50,538 nt of DNA from Solirubrobacterales bacterium (GTDB lineage: Bacteria > Actinomycetota > Thermoleophilia > Solirubrobacterales > Solirubrobacteraceae). The stretch is from positions 1-50,538 of the forward strand of contig DAIDJO010000120.1 of NCBI GenBank assembly GCA_027451345.1. Reading direction: 5' to 3'. Within the stretch, counting starts at the first letter, position 1, and each line of letters begins with the position of its first letter. Both the position numbers and the translations under genes were made by a program. Of the stretch, positions 32,460 to 40,386 are shown in pieces. Under the pieces are notes generated by a model. That model saw only the letters and a program-made list of their open reading frames with translations, had not been told where the DNA came from and ran no database searches.

Positions 32460-32750
32460 ATGGACCAGATCAAGCTGCGCAACCGCCTGCTCGTCGCCAC
32501 CGGGATGTGGCGCGAGACGACCGGCGAGCCGCTTCCCAAGATGCCGCCGGGCGAGCCGCTCGACCAGATCGAGGCCTTCGAGCTCAAGCTCGTCGACCGG
32601 CTGTGGGAGCTCGCCACCCCGGAGACCGCGCGGGAGATCGCCGACCGCACCTGGGACCTCGTGCACGACCGGCCGGACTCCGACCCGGTCAAGCAGCGCG
32701 TCGTCGAGTGCCACGAGGCGCTCGCCCGGATGACGCACCTCGGCGACTGA
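32460..32750 (+). CDS. Conserved-looking hypothetical protein, 96 residues
   Basis: I do not recognise this protein. It is soluble, mixed charged and helical, with three parts: LRNRLLVATGMWRETTGEPL, a segment LDQIEAFELKLVDRLWELA, and a C-terminal helix VKQRVVECHEALARMTHLGD. No cysteine pair, signal peptide or membrane segment is present. Codon usage is like its neighbours. The chosen ATG lies just after a TAGGAT box; a longer frame starting at 32364 would cross both divergent promoters. It is convergent with ftsH, 12 nt away. Confidence 0.65.
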   Translation: MDQIKLRNRLLVATGMWRETTGEPLPKMPPGEPLDQIEAFELKLVDRLWELATPETAREIADRTWDLVHDRPDSDPVKQRVVECHEALARMTHLGD

Positions 32751-32762
32751 CGGTCCGGCGGC

Positions 32763-34853
32763 TCAGTCCGCCACCGCCGCGCTGTCCGGAGCGCGGGCGG
32801 GCGCGTCGATGCCGACCGCGGCGTAGGCGTCGGCCATGTCGAGCGTCTCGTTCTTGAGCAGCGAGGCGACGAGGTCATCGAGCTGGGGTCGGTGCTCGCG
32901 CAGGAGCGTCAGGACCTCGCGGTGCGCCTCCTCGACGATTCGATGCACCTCCTGGTCGACCAGCTCCTGGGTGCGCTGCGAGGTCTCCGAGACGCCGGGG
33001 AGCAGCATGCTCGTGCCCTCCTGGGGAAGCACCGCGATCGGGCCGATGGCGGTGCTCATCCCCCAGCGCCCGACCATGAAGCGCGCGATGCGCGTGAGGT
33101 GCTGGATGTCCGATTCCGCTCCGGTCGTCAGGTCCCCGAACACGATCTCCTCGGCGCAGCGGCCGCCGAGGGCGACCTTGATCTGGGCGAGCAGATGGCG
33201 CTCGTCGAGGTTGAAGCGGTCGGCGTCGGGAGCCGAGAAGGTGACGCCGAGCGCCTGCCCGCGCGGGATGATCGAGACCTTCCGCACCGGGTCGGCGCCC
33301 GGCGTCAGCATCCCCACGATCGCGTGACCCGCCTCGTGATAGGCGGTACGGCGGCGATCCTCGTCGCTGATGACGACGCTGCGCGCGGCGCCGAGCACGA
33401 TCCGTTCGAGGGCGTCGGTGAAGTCCTGCTGGGCGACCACGGGGTGGCTGCGCTTGGCGGCCAGGAGCGCCGCCTCGTTGACGAGGTTGGCGAGGTCCGC
33501 GCCGACCATGCCCGGGGTGGTGGAGGCGATCTGCCCGAGGTCGATCTCGGGGGCGAGCGGCACCGAGCGGGTGTGGACCCGCAGGATCGCCTCACGCCCG
33601 ACGCGGTCCGGCGGCTGGACGACGACACGCCGGTCGAACCGGCCCGGGCGCAGCAGCGCCTGGTCGAGGATCTCGGGACGGTTCGTCGCCCCGAGCACGA
33701 TGACGCCCGTGCGCGCGTCGAAGCCGTCCATCTCGGTGAGGATCTGGTTGAGCGTCTGCTCCCGCTCGTCGTGGCCCCCGCCGATGTTCGGCCCCGCCGA
33801 GGAGCGCGAGCGGCCGACGGCATCGAGCTCGTCGACGAAGATGATCGCCGGGGCCGCCTCCTTGGCCTGGGCGAAGAGGTCGCGCACCCGTGACGCGCCC
33901 ACGCCGACGATCATCTCGACGAACTCCGAGGCGGACATCTGGAAGAACGGAACCCCCGCCTCGCCGGCGACCGCGCGCGCGAGCAGCGTCTTGCCGGTGC
34001 CCGGGGGGCCGCTGAGCAGCACGCCACGCGGGATCTTCGCGCCGAGCGCCAGGTACTTGTCCGGGCTCTTGAGGAAGTCGACGATCTCATGGAGCTCGTC
34101 CTTGGCCTCGTCGATCCCCGCCACGTCGGCGAACGTGACGGGCAGATCGGCACCCTCGACGCGCCGTGCCCGCGAGCGGCCGAACGACATGAGGCCGCCG
34201 GCCCCGCCGCCCGCGGCCGCGCGCCGCATGATCAGGAAGAACACGAGCACGAACAGCACCGTCGGCCCGAAGCCGAACAGGATGCTCTCGATGATCGAGG
34301 GACCCTGGTTCGGGTTCTGGGCGTTGATCGTCGGGACCTTGTCGAGGATCAGCCGCTTCAGGGTGGGGTCGCTCTGGTAGAGCTGGGGGATCTGGGTCGA
34401 GAACTCCTTCGCCGGCGCCGAGCCCTGGTAGCGGATCGGCGTCTTGAACGTCCCCTGGTAGGCGAGGGAGGTGCTGGAGATCGACGCCACGTTGCCCGCC
34501 CGCAGCTGGTCGATGAACGTCGGGCTGTACGGGATCCGCACGCTGTTGGGGCTGAGGGCGGCCGAGGAGACCCAGAGGTTGATGGCCAGGAGCACCCCGA
34601 CGATCGCGGCCAGGATCACCCACTGGTTGCGCGGGCCCGGTCCGCCCTGCCCGCCGCTGCCGCCGCGCATGCTGCTGTTCGTCTGCCGGTTCGCCGGGGG
34701 CGGCGTCACGCGCCAGTTCGGCCCCCCGTCCGGACGCGCCCGGCCTCCCGGCTGGCGGCCGGGCTGCAGGCGGTTGCCCCGCTCCGCGACGGGCCGCAGC
34801 CAGCCGCTCGCGGGCCGGTCGGGCGGGCGAGCTGGGTTCTCCTGATCAGCCAT
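32763..34853 (-). CDS. ftsH: ATP-dependent zinc metalloprotease FtsH
   Basis: FtsH is a membrane-bound AAA+ protease that degrades misfolded membrane and regulatory proteins. In the 696-residue protein a Pro/Arg-rich cytoplasmic N-terminus (1-76) comes first. Then come a membrane helix at 79-100, an extracytoplasmic FtsH_ext domain (101-195) and a second helix at about 197-213. The AAA module has GPPGTGKT at 282-289, IIFVDE near 337-342 and arginine fingers in [10 protein letters not shown], and the zinc site is HEAGH near 506-510. The pore motif reads MIVG where E. coli has MFVG. The long N-terminal extension before the first helix is unusual for the family. A GACAAT -10 lies 8 nt before the ATG. 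Confidence 0.95.
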   Translation of the reverse strand: MADQENPARPPDRPASGWLRPVAERGNRLQPGRQPGGRARPDGGPNWRVTPPPANRQTNSSMRGGSGGQGGPGPRNQWVILAAIVGVLLAINLWVSSAALSPNSVRIPYSPTFIDQLRAGNVASISSTSLAYQGTFKTPIRYQGSAPAKEFSTQIPQLYQSDPTLKRLILDKVPTINAQNPNQGPSIIESILFGFGPTVLFVLVFFLIMRRAAAGGGAGGLMSFGRSRARRVEGADLPVTFADVAGIDEAKDELHEIVDFLKSPDKYLALGAKIPRGVLLSGPPGTGKTLLARAVAGEAGVPFFQMSASEFVEMIVGVGASRVRDLFAQAKEAAPAIIFVDELDAVGRSRSSAGPNIGGGHDEREQTLNQILTEMDGFDARTGVIVLGATNRPEILDQALLRPGRFDRRVVVQPPDRVGREAILRVHTRSVPLAPEIDLGQIASTTPGMVGADLANLVNEAALLAAKRSHPVVAQQDFTDALERIVLGAARSVVISDEDRRRTAYHEAGHAIVGMLTPGADPVRKVSIIPRGQALGVTFSAPDADRFNLDERHLLAQIKVALGGRCAEEIVFGDLTTGAESDIQHLTRIARFMVGRWGMSTAIGPIAVLPQEGTSMLLPGVSETSQRTQELVDQEVHRIVEEAHREVLTLLREHRPQLDDLVASLLKNETLDMADAYAAVGIDAPARAPDSAAVAD

Positions 34854-34861
34854 CGTGCTGC

Positions 34862-34867
34862 ATTGTC
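34862..34867 (-). promoter_or_regulatory. -10 box GACAAT of ftsH (near-leaderless)
   Basis: On the minus strand the hexamer ends 8 nt before the ATG at 34853. No SD is visible. Confidence 0.45.
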
Positions 34868-34910
34868 GCAACCGCGCAAGGCGTTCCGGGTGGCCGCCGC
34901 CTCGGCCGCG

Positions 34911-35285
34911 TCACAGCGACTCGATTCTCGACCGAAACGAGTCGGCCCGTTCGACCGTCGCGCCATGGGCCGTCGCCCGTTCGCCGAGACCCCGGTCGGA
35001 GGTGACGACGCGGACCGCGTGCGGCGCGGCCTCGGCTGCGAGCAGGCGCACGATCTCGTCGTCGGCGGCGTGCGCCTTGGGCTTCGGCGCGTGGGTGACC
35101 TCGATCACCGTGGAGTGGATCGGCGGGGACGGCCGGCGCTCGAAGACGACCACCACCTCCTCGCCCTCCGCCGCCGCCCAGCGCTCGAGCTGATCGACCA
35201 GCTTGAGCATCGCCGCGTCCCGGTCCCGCCACCAGTTGTCCGGCCGCGTTCCGATCACATTCATGCCGTCGACGAGCCAGCGCAT
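34911..35285 (-). CDS. NYN (YacP-like) domain ribonuclease-like protein
   Basis: The 124-residue protein has the PIN/NYN fold acidic motifs: WLVDGMNVIG at the start, the AADDEIVRLL region, and VVTSDRGLGERA near the end. NYN/YacP proteins are predicted or shown RNases with a metal site made of such aspartates. No partner domain is present. The ATG at 35285 was chosen as the family begins (M)xxLVDGxN. A GGAGG RBS and a CAGAAT -10 box overlap just upstream. Confidence 0.85.
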   Translation of the reverse strand: MRWLVDGMNVIGTRPDNWWRDRDAAMLKLVDQLERWAAAEGEEVVVVFERRPSPPIHSTVIEVTHAPKPKAHAADDEIVRLLAAEAAPHAVRVVTSDRGLGERATAHGATVERADSFRSRIESL

Positions 35286-35292
35286 CGCCTCC

Positions 35293-35298
35293 ATTCTG
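35293..35298 (-). promoter_or_regulatory. -10 box CAGAAT of the NYN gene
   Basis: On the minus strand the hexamer ends 7 nt before the ATG. GGAGG in between could also serve as an RBS if transcription starts a little earlier. Confidence 0.45.
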
Positions 35299-35442
35299 GC
35301 GGCTCGGACGGGCGCGTCCGCTGCATATGCAACTGCTGAGGTGCGTCCGGCGACCGGGCTCGCGGCCCGCGGTGGCCCGTTCCTCGTGTGAAGATGCCGT
35401 AAACCCGGGTCCTGACGGCTCGTAATGGCCGTGACGTCGTGC

Positions 35443-35448
35443 TAGCGT
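35443..35448 (+). promoter_or_regulatory. Candidate -10 box TAGCGT of the cold-shock gene
   Basis: This is the best TAnnnT hexamer in the 273-nt region before csp. It predicts a 5' leader of about 105 nt. No convincing -35 is seen. Confidence 0.4.
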
Positions 35449-35461
35449 GCGCCCACGTAAG

Positions 35462-35550
35462 GTCGCCGAAAACGGCGACGCAGAGCAGGTGCAGGCACCG
35501 GTGGTCGGGAGAGACGTCCTCGCGGTAGAAGCACTGATAGCTACGGAGGA
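35462..35550 (+). promoter_or_regulatory. Structured 5' leader of the cold-shock gene
   Basis: The leader starts with a perfect 7-bp hairpin, GTCGCCG-AAAA-CGGCGAC (35462-35479). A smaller hairpin GGTG-CAGG-CACC follows at 35488-35499. TCCTC at 35517-35521 can pair with GAGGA of the strong SD at 35546-35550. This is compatible with a temperature-responsive leader as in E. coli cspA, but this is inference from pairing by eye. Confidence 0.45.
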
Positions 35551-35558
35551 ATCTCCAC

Positions 35559-35762
35559 ATGCCAACCGGAACAGTCAAGTGGTTCAGCGACGAGAAGGGC
35601 TTCGGCTTCATCACGCCTGACGAGGGCAGCCGCGACCTCTTCGTTCACCACACGTCGATCTCGGCGGACGGCTACCGCTCGCTGGCCGAGGGCTCGAAGG
35701 TCTCCTACGAGGAGGAGGCCGGTCCCAAGGGCCCCAAGGCGATCAACGTCATCAAGCTGTAG
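35559..35762 (+). CDS. Cold-shock protein (CspA family)
   Basis: This is a 67-residue single-domain RNA/DNA chaperone. It shows [11 protein letters not shown] (RNP1) and DLFVHHTSI (RNP2), the two nucleic-acid-binding motifs, and ends in the usual beta-strand [17 protein letters not shown] lies 8 nt upstream of the ATG, the strongest SD in this part of the window. This contrasts with the leaderless genes around it and fits a gene regulated at translation. Confidence 0.96.
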   Translation: MPTGTVKWFSDEKGFGFITPDEGSRDLFVHHTSISADGYRSLAEGSKVSYEEEAGPKGPKAINVIKL

Positions 35763-35849
35763 CGCCTCTTCAGGCGAGGACCTTCGGCGGCGTCAGCACG
35801 GCTGACGTCCCACCCACGGGCCACGGCGGAGCTTCCGTCGTGGCCCGTG
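35763..35849. terminator. Three consecutive hairpins between csp and the rhodanese gene
   Basis: Directly after the csp stop come a 5-bp stem (CGCCT/AGGCG, 35763-35776) and a perfect 7-bp stem (CGTCAGC/GCTGACG, 35791-35807). A long nearly perfect 16-bp stem with a 3-nt loop follows (35815-35849). The last is likely the terminator and can work for both convergent genes. No U-tract is present. Confidence 0.65.
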
Positions 35850-35916
35850 TGCCGTTGCGGGCTCCGGCCCCGCGGCCCGCGGTGCGGGGGACGAGCGCCG
35901 ATCAGCCCGACGCGAC

Positions 35917-36243
35917 TCAGACCACGGTGCCGTCCGCCGGCTCGAGCGCGAGACCGGCGGCGTGCCAGTCGAGCATGCCACCCGCCATGTTGTGCGCGTC
36001 GTAGCCGGCCTGCAGGAGCGCTTCGGTCGCCATCGCGGAGCGGGCGCCGCTTCGGCAGTACAGGACGACCGGACGGTCGCGGTCGATCGTCCCCGCCTGC
36101 ATCGGCAGCTCGGAGAGCTCGATCAGGCGCGTGCCCGGGATGTGGCCCGCCGCGTGCTCGTGCGCCGTGCGCACATCGATGACCTGCCACCGGTCGTCGG
36201 CCAGGAGGTCGGCCACCTGCTGTGGGGAGAATTCCTCGCTCAT
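35917..36243 (-). CDS. Rhodanese-like domain protein
   Basis: The 108-residue single-domain rhodanese has the N-terminal signature VIDVRTAHEHAAGHIPGTRL and active-site C63 in LYCRSGARS. The six-residue loop after the cysteine fits a sulfurtransferase rather than a phosphatase. The substrate is unknown. The ATG at 36243 lies 8 nt after a TAGCCT box. The long upstream open frame crosses a riboswitch on the other strand and is rejected. Confidence 0.92.
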   Translation of the reverse strand: MSEEFSPQQVADLLADDRWQVIDVRTAHEHAAGHIPGTRLIELSELPMQAGTIDRDRPVVLYCRSGARSAMATEALLQAGYDAHNMAGGMLDWHAAGLALEPADGTVV

Positions 36244-36251
36244 GGGCGCAG

Positions 36252-36257
36252 AGGCTA
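36252..36257 (-). promoter_or_regulatory. -10 box TAGCCT of the rhodanese gene (leaderless)
   Basis: On the minus strand the hexamer ends 8 nt before the ATG at 36243. Confidence 0.5.
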
Positions 36258-36396
36258 GCCGCGAGCCGTCGGCGACAGCGCTCGTGCAGCGCTCAGGTCC
36301 GGGCGGCGCCTGCCGATCAGCTGAGTTAAATGGCGCGAAGTGCGGCCATTTCACGGAACTTCGGCGAATTGCTGGCGTTCCGTGTTGAGGTCTTGT

Positions 36397-36402
36397 TATG
36401 CT
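36397..36402 (+). promoter_or_regulatory. Candidate -10 box TATGCT before the c-di-AMP riboswitch
   Basis: A good TAnnnT hexamer at the right distance to start transcription just upstream of the riboswitch. The -35 is not clear. Confidence 0.45.
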
Positions 36403-36424
36403 GCCCGCCAGCACACCCAGCCGA

Positions 36425-36578
36425 GTCCCGGACGGCGCCGCCGAACGGGAGCGGGGGAACCCAGTTGTTGAGTCGCAATAGCGGCTCTTGGGGCGAATCG
36501 CCACATGGATAGTGGCGTAGCGCAACCTCTTTCAGCGCGAGCCCGACAGCTAACCCCGTAGGCGCGAGAAAGAGAAAG
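36425..36578 (+). ncRNA. c-di-AMP riboswitch (ydaO/yuaA type) upstream of the peptidoglycan hydrolase
   Basis: The hallmark conserved segments of the ydaO motif are present in order: GCCGAACGGGAGCGGGGGAA plus CCCA near 36439-36463, GGGGCGAATC at 36490-36499, and CGACAGCTAACCCCGTAGGC at 36544-36563. They are joined by helices such as GCCAC/GTGGC. The end of the element is 8 nt from the start codon. Members of this class bind cyclic di-AMP and usually turn gene expression off; in actinobacteria they often precede cell-wall hydrolase genes, as here. Exact ends are approximate. Confidence 0.92.
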
Positions 36579-36585
36579 GGTTGGT

Positions 36586-37632
36586 TTGTCGTATTCGAAT
36601 GCTGTGACCGGTTGGCGCCGTCTCGCAGCCATCACCGTCCTCGTCTTCGCGGCCGCCGCCGGGCCCGCCGCTGCGGCGGGAGCACCGAGTGGTGGCGGGG
36701 GAATCGGCTCCGGATCGAGCGCCCCGACCTCGGTCGCCACCTCGACGACACCAACGACGACGTTTCAAGCGCCCGTCGCCCCAACGAAGCGGCCGGCGAA
36801 GCGCCCGGCCCTCAGCTCGCCCAGCTTCGGCACGCGGATGCTCCAACTCGGCATGCGGGGCCCCGACGTCACCATCCTGCAGCGGGATCTCGCCGCGCTC
36901 AACTTCAGGATCCCCGCCACGGGACGGTTCAACCGTCCGACGCTGATGGCCCTGCGTGCATTCCAGCGCCGGTACCACCTCACCGCCGACGGCGTGGCCG
37001 GTCCAACGACGATCAGCACGCTCAAGCGTCTGCTCAACTCGGGCCTGCACATCGCCGAGAGCGCGACGATCGCCCGGGAGCTCGCGCACGGCATCGCCGT
37101 CACGGCGACGACACCGCAACCCCTTCCCGCCGGCGACTCCGGCCTCTCCGGCGGCGTCGGGCTCGGCGCGACCGCCACGACCGGGACCACGACCCCCACC
37201 ACGACGGTGCAGGACGCGACGCTGATCGGCGGCATCGCCGTACCGGCCCCGGGCACGCCGGCGCCGGTCGTGCGAATGCTCGAGGCGGCGAACAGCATCG
37301 CCTTCGACCCCTACATCTACGGCGGCGGGCACGGGTCGTTCATCTCGCCCGGTTACGACTGCTCGGGCTCCGTCAGCTACGTGCTGCATGCCGGTGGCCT
37401 GCTCGCCACCCCGCTGGACTCCGAGCAGTTCCTTCAGTACGGGCTCCCCGGCCCGGGCAGCTGGATCACGGTCTACACCAACGGCCCGACCCACGCCTAC
37501 ATGGAGATCGCCGGGCTCTGGTTCGACACCGCGGCGCAGACCGCGTTGAACGGCAACGACCGCTGGTCGCTGACCCGGATCGCCGAGCCGGGGTACGGGA
37601 CGTTCATGGCCCGTCACCCGGCGGCCTGGTAG
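36586..37632 (+). CDS. Secreted peptidoglycan hydrolase: PG-binding domain plus NlpC/P60-like domain
   Basis: The 348-residue protein has a signal peptide (RRLAAITVLVFAAAAGPAAA, cleavage near residue 31) and a Ser/Thr/Pro-rich linker. A PG_binding_1 domain lies at about 84-150 (LGMRGPDVTILQRDLAALNF, LRAFQRRYHLTADGVAGPTT), then a second linker, and a C-terminal NlpC/P60-like cysteine peptidase domain. The latter shows YDCSGSVSYVL with C259 and a candidate catalytic H303 in PTHAYMEIAG. It should cut wall peptides outside the cell. The start is TTG at 36586 after AGAAAGGG; a GTG six codons later is possible. Control by c-di-AMP follows from the riboswitch. Confidence 0.85.
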   Translation: MSYSNAVTGWRRLAAITVLVFAAAAGPAAAAGAPSGGGGIGSGSSAPTSVATSTTPTTTFQAPVAPTKRPAKRPALSSPSFGTRMLQLGMRGPDVTILQRDLAALNFRIPATGRFNRPTLMALRAFQRRYHLTADGVAGPTTISTLKRLLNSGLHIAESATIARELAHGIAVTATTPQPLPAGDSGLSGGVGLGATATTGTTTPTTTVQDATLIGGIAVPAPGTPAPVVRMLEAANSIAFDPYIYGGGHGSFISPGYDCSGSVSYVLHAGGLLATPLDSEQFLQYGLPGPGSWITVYTNGPTHAYMEIAGLWFDTAAQTALNGNDRWSLTRIAEPGYGTFMARHPAAW

Positions 37633-37644
37633 CGCCCGCCCGCG

Positions 37645-37681
37645 CCGAGGCGACCCGCCGGGATCACCCGGCGGGCCTCGG
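37645..37681 (+). terminator. Rho-independent-like hairpin after the hydrolase gene
   Basis: A perfect 9-bp stem (CCCGCCGGG/CCCGGCGGG) with ATCA loop is extended by CCGAGG/CCTCGG across a 3-nt bulge. It starts 12 nt after the stop codon. No U-tract is present. Confidence 0.7.
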
Positions 37682-37748
37682 CCCGCGCGGACCCCGGCGC
37701 CCCGCGCCGGCCCGGCCACGGCTGGTCCCCGAGTGGGTCGCGCGGGGG

Positions 37749-37754
37749 TAGCAT
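37749..37754 (+). promoter_or_regulatory. -10 box TAGCAT of the acyl-CoA dehydrogenase gene (leaderless)
   Basis: The hexamer ends 7 nt before the GTG at 37762. Confidence 0.6.
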
Positions 37755-37761
37755 TGATGCT

Positions 37762-38916
37762 GTGGCCGCGCTCGCCGACCTCTACACCCTCCCGCAGGAA
37801 CATCTCGACCTCCGGGATACGATTCGCCAGATTGCGGTGGAGCGGATCGCGCCGAGGGCGGCGGAGATGGACGAGCGGGCCGAGTACCCCCACGACCTTC
37901 GCCGACTGCTCGCCGAGCAGGACATCCTCGGCCTGCCGTTCGAGGAGGAGCACGGCGGCACCGGCACGGGCACGCTGATGCTGAACATGGCGGTCGAGGA
38001 GATCGCCAAGGCGGACGCCTCCACGGCGCTCATCCTCATGATCCAGGAGCTCGGGACGCTCCCGATCAAGCTCCACGGCTCCGAGGAGCTGAAGCGACGC
38101 TTCCTCCCGCGCTGCGCGACCGGCGAGTGGTCGCCCGCGTTCGCCCTGTCCGAGGCCGAGGCCGGCTCGGACCCGGGGGCGATGATGACGGTCGCGCGCC
38201 CGGACGGCGACGAGTGGGTGATCAACGGCAGCAAGGCGTGGATCACCAACAGCGGCGTGGCCGATTTCTACTGCGTCTTTGCGGTCACCGACCGTGAGGC
38301 CGGACACTCCCGCGGCATCACCGCCTTCGTGGTCGAGGCCGACCGGCCCGGTTTCAGCGTCGGGAAGCTCGAGCACAAGCTGGGGATCCGGGCCTCGCCG
38401 ACGGGCTCGCCCGTGTTCGAGGACGTGCGCGTCCCCGCCGCGAACGTCATCGGCGAGGTCGGGCAGGGGTTCAAGGTGGCGATGAGCACGCTCGACCGCT
38501 CGCGGCTCGGGGTCGCCGCGCAGGCGCTCGGGATCGCGCAGGGCGCCACGGACTACGCCGCCGCCTACGCGCGGGAGCGTCGCGCCTTCGGCCAGCCGAT
38601 CAACAGCTTCCAGGCGATCCAATTCAAGCTCGCCGACATGGAGACGAAGTGCGCCGCCGGTCGCGAGCTGCTCTACCAGGCCTGCTGCAAGGTCGACCGC
38701 GGCGACGCCGACCTCGGCAAGTACTCGGCCATGGCGAAGCTCTTCTGCTCGGACGCGGCGATGGAGGTGACGGTGGAGGCGGTCCAGATCCTCGGTGGGT
38801 ACGGATACGTGACCGAGTACCCGGTCGAGCGCATGATGCGCGACGCGAAGATCACGCAGATCTACGAGGGAACGAACGAGATCCAGCGCCTGGTCATCGC
38901 CAGGACGCTCCGGTAG
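37762..38916 (+). CDS. Acyl-CoA dehydrogenase
   Basis: This FAD enzyme carries out the first oxidation step of fatty acyl-CoA (or branched-chain acyl-CoA) breakdown. The 384-residue protein has the full domain order: N-terminal helices, AFALSEAEAGSDPGAMMTVA (family signature 1), WITNSGVADFYCVFAVTD, and FGQPINSFQAIQFKLADMET. QILGGYGYVTEYPVERMMRD is signature 2, and QIYEGTNEIQRL contains the likely catalytic E369. The chain-length preference cannot be read from sequence. It is followed 2 nt later by an unrelated small membrane protease-like gene. Confidence 0.95.
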   Translation: MAALADLYTLPQEHLDLRDTIRQIAVERIAPRAAEMDERAEYPHDLRRLLAEQDILGLPFEEEHGGTGTGTLMLNMAVEEIAKADASTALILMIQELGTLPIKLHGSEELKRRFLPRCATGEWSPAFALSEAEAGSDPGAMMTVARPDGDEWVINGSKAWITNSGVADFYCVFAVTDREAGHSRGITAFVVEADRPGFSVGKLEHKLGIRASPTGSPVFEDVRVPAANVIGEVGQGFKVAMSTLDRSRLGVAAQALGIAQGATDYAAAYARERRAFGQPINSFQAIQFKLADMETKCAAGRELLYQACCKVDRGDADLGKYSAMAKLFCSDAAMEVTVEAVQILGGYGYVTEYPVERMMRDAKITQIYEGTNEIQRLVIARTLR

Positions 38917-38918
38917 CC

Positions 38919-39590
38919 ATGCGCCGACCACCGACGAGCCCCCGCACGATCATCGCCTCGGCGCTGGCCGCCCTCGTCTCGGGCTTCGGCATCTTCGCGC
39001 TCGCCACCGGGTTCGACGCCGTCGGGTTGCTGCGGGTGGTCGAGGTCACGTCGGTCATCGTCCTTGGCGCCTCGATCGTCACGGGCGTGATCGTGCTGTC
39101 GCTCGTCCGCTTCGCCGACTGGCAGTCGCCCGCCTCCGAGGATGACTTCGAGGTGCTCGTCCAGCGGGCCGAGCGCCTGGCCGTCGAGGATCCCTGGAAC
39201 CTCGAGGACGGCGGTGACGACGACACCGACGAGTACGACGCCGTCGTGCTCGACAGCGAGGAGGACTTCCGGGCGCTCGTGCGCTCCGCGCTCGACGAGC
39301 TGCCGCTCGAGTTCCACCGCGCTCTCGAGCACGTCGCGGTCGTGATCTCCGACGGTGGCGCCGGGGTGCGCACCGGTCGGGGCCGTCGCGGCGCCTACGG
39401 CCTCTATCAGGGCGACACGATCGTCCAGAACCACTTCCATGAGCGCATCGTCATCTTCCGCGACACCCTGTTGCGCGACTTCGGGCACGACCCCGAGCTG
39501 CTGCGCGAGCAGGTCCGCCGCACCGTGCGCCATGAGCTCGCCCACCACCTTGGCTGGAACGAGCGTGGGGTGGAGGGCCTCGGCCTGTAG
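38919..39590 (+). CDS. Membrane-anchored zincin-like metallopeptidase family protein
   Basis: The 223-residue protein has two membrane helices at about residues 11-31 and 43-62, an acidic linker and a C-terminal domain of the Zincin_1 family. Its zinc motif VRHELAHHLGWNE has H205, E206, H209 and a downstream E as possible third ligand. LPLEFHRALEHVAVVISDGG and GLYQGDTIVQNHFHERIVIF also fit the family. The family's substrate is unknown. The two N-terminal helices are not usual in the small soluble members I know of. It is probably co-transcribed with the acyl-CoA dehydrogenase gene. Confidence 0.8.
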   Translation: MRRPPTSPRTIIASALAALVSGFGIFALATGFDAVGLLRVVEVTSVIVLGASIVTGVIVLSLVRFADWQSPASEDDFEVLVQRAERLAVEDPWNLEDGGDDDTDEYDAVVLDSEEDFRALVRSALDELPLEFHRALEHVAVVISDGGAGVRTGRGRRGAYGLYQGDTIVQNHFHERIVIFRDTLLRDFGHDPELLREQVRRTVRHELAHHLGWNERGVEGLGL

Positions 39591-39629
39591 ACCGCTGGGT
39601 TCGGAGCGGACCCCAGGGAGCGGCCGTGC

Positions 39630-40361
39630 TCAGTCGGTGGGCGTGGTCGGCGGGGCGTCCATCTCGCCGACGCGGTAGCGCAGGAACAGCGTCCCCTCCC
39701 GTTCGAGCGCCCCGAGGAGCGCCAGCTCCTCGGGGTCCGCGTCCGTCGCGGGTCCGCCGACCAGCGACGGTGCCGACGCCCCCCCGACGAGCATCGGCGC
39801 CACGGTGAGAAAGAGCTCGTCGACCAGCCCGGCGCGCCACAGCGCCCCGAACAGGGTCGGCCCGCCCTCACAGAGCAGGGTGGCGACACCATGGTCACGG
39901 CGGAGCGTGGCCAGGACGGCGTCCAGTGGGACGCCGTCCCCGTCGATCACCAGCACGCGATCGGGCGCGTCCCGGAAGAGTGGAATGTCACGTGGAACCG
40001 GCCCGCTGCGGGTGACGGTGACCGCGAGCGGCTCGGCGGGGCGTCCCGCGGCGCGCCGGCGCTCGCGCCGCTCGGCGGCGGGGAGCATCCGCTTGTACCG
40101 CTCGGCGGCGAGCGTGCGCGGTCCGATGAGCACCGCGTCGACGCGCTCCCGCAGGGCGTAGAAGAGCTCCCGGTCGGCCGTCCCGGAGAGCCGGCGCGAG
40201 TCCTCGCCGACGGTCGCACGGCCGTCGGCGCTCGTCACGAAGTTGGCCAGGACGTACGGACGGCCGGGCCGCGCTTCCCCCAGTTCGAGCTCCCGCGTGT
40301 AACGCAGGGCATCGGTATCCGGGCCGGCCGGGAACAGCCGACGATAGGGGGTGCCTTCCAT
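39630..40361 (-). CDS. RibD C-terminal-type pyrimidine reductase family protein
   Basis: The 243-residue protein belongs to the RibD_C/dihydrofolate reductase-like family, which uses NADPH to reduce a ribosyl-pyrimidine in riboflavin synthesis or related substrates. Motifs are VLANFVTSADGRATVGEDSR, LSGTADRELFYALRERVDAV, LIGPRTLAAERY and the later LLCEGGPTLFGALWRAGLVD. The deaminase domain of bifunctional RibD is absent, and no other rib gene is nearby, so the real substrate is open. The ATG at 40361 lies 8 nt after a TACCGT box; a longer frame to 40547 runs through the divergent gene. Confidence 0.87.
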   Translation of the reverse strand: MEGTPYRRLFPAGPDTDALRYTRELELGEARPGRPYVLANFVTSADGRATVGEDSRRLSGTADRELFYALRERVDAVLIGPRTLAAERYKRMLPAAERRERRRAAGRPAEPLAVTVTRSGPVPRDIPLFRDAPDRVLVIDGDGVPLDAVLATLRRDHGVATLLCEGGPTLFGALWRAGLVDELFLTVAPMLVGGASAPSLVGGPATDADPEELALLGALEREGTLFLRYRVGEMDAPPTTPTD

Positions 40362-40369
40362 CGCGTCGA

Positions 40370-40375
40370 ACGGTA
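40370..40375 (-). promoter_or_regulatory. -10 box TACCGT of the RibD-like gene, overlapping the glpX -10
   Basis: On the minus strand the hexamer ends 8 nt before the ATG at 40361. Its last two base pairs on the right side (40374-40375) are shared with the divergent TAGCCT box. Confidence 0.5.
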
Positions 40376-40379
40376 GCCT
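40374..40379 (+). promoter_or_regulatory. -10 box TAGCCT of glpX (leaderless)
   Basis: The hexamer ends 7 nt before the glpX ATG. The whole divergent intergenic region is 25 nt, so each -35 must lie inside the opposite gene. Confidence 0.6.
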
Positions 40380-40386
40380 GCGAGAC

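Noticed and set aside
35462-35550. csp leader considered as a glycine or guanidine riboswitch because of a GGGAGAGAC segment
   Set aside because: The surrounding conserved parts of those classes are missing, and the gene is not one of their usual targets.
36550-38931. 793-codon minus-strand frame
   Set aside because: It runs antisense to the peptidoglycan hydrolase and acyl-CoA dehydrogenase genes and through a riboswitch, and is Arg/Gly-rich without domains.
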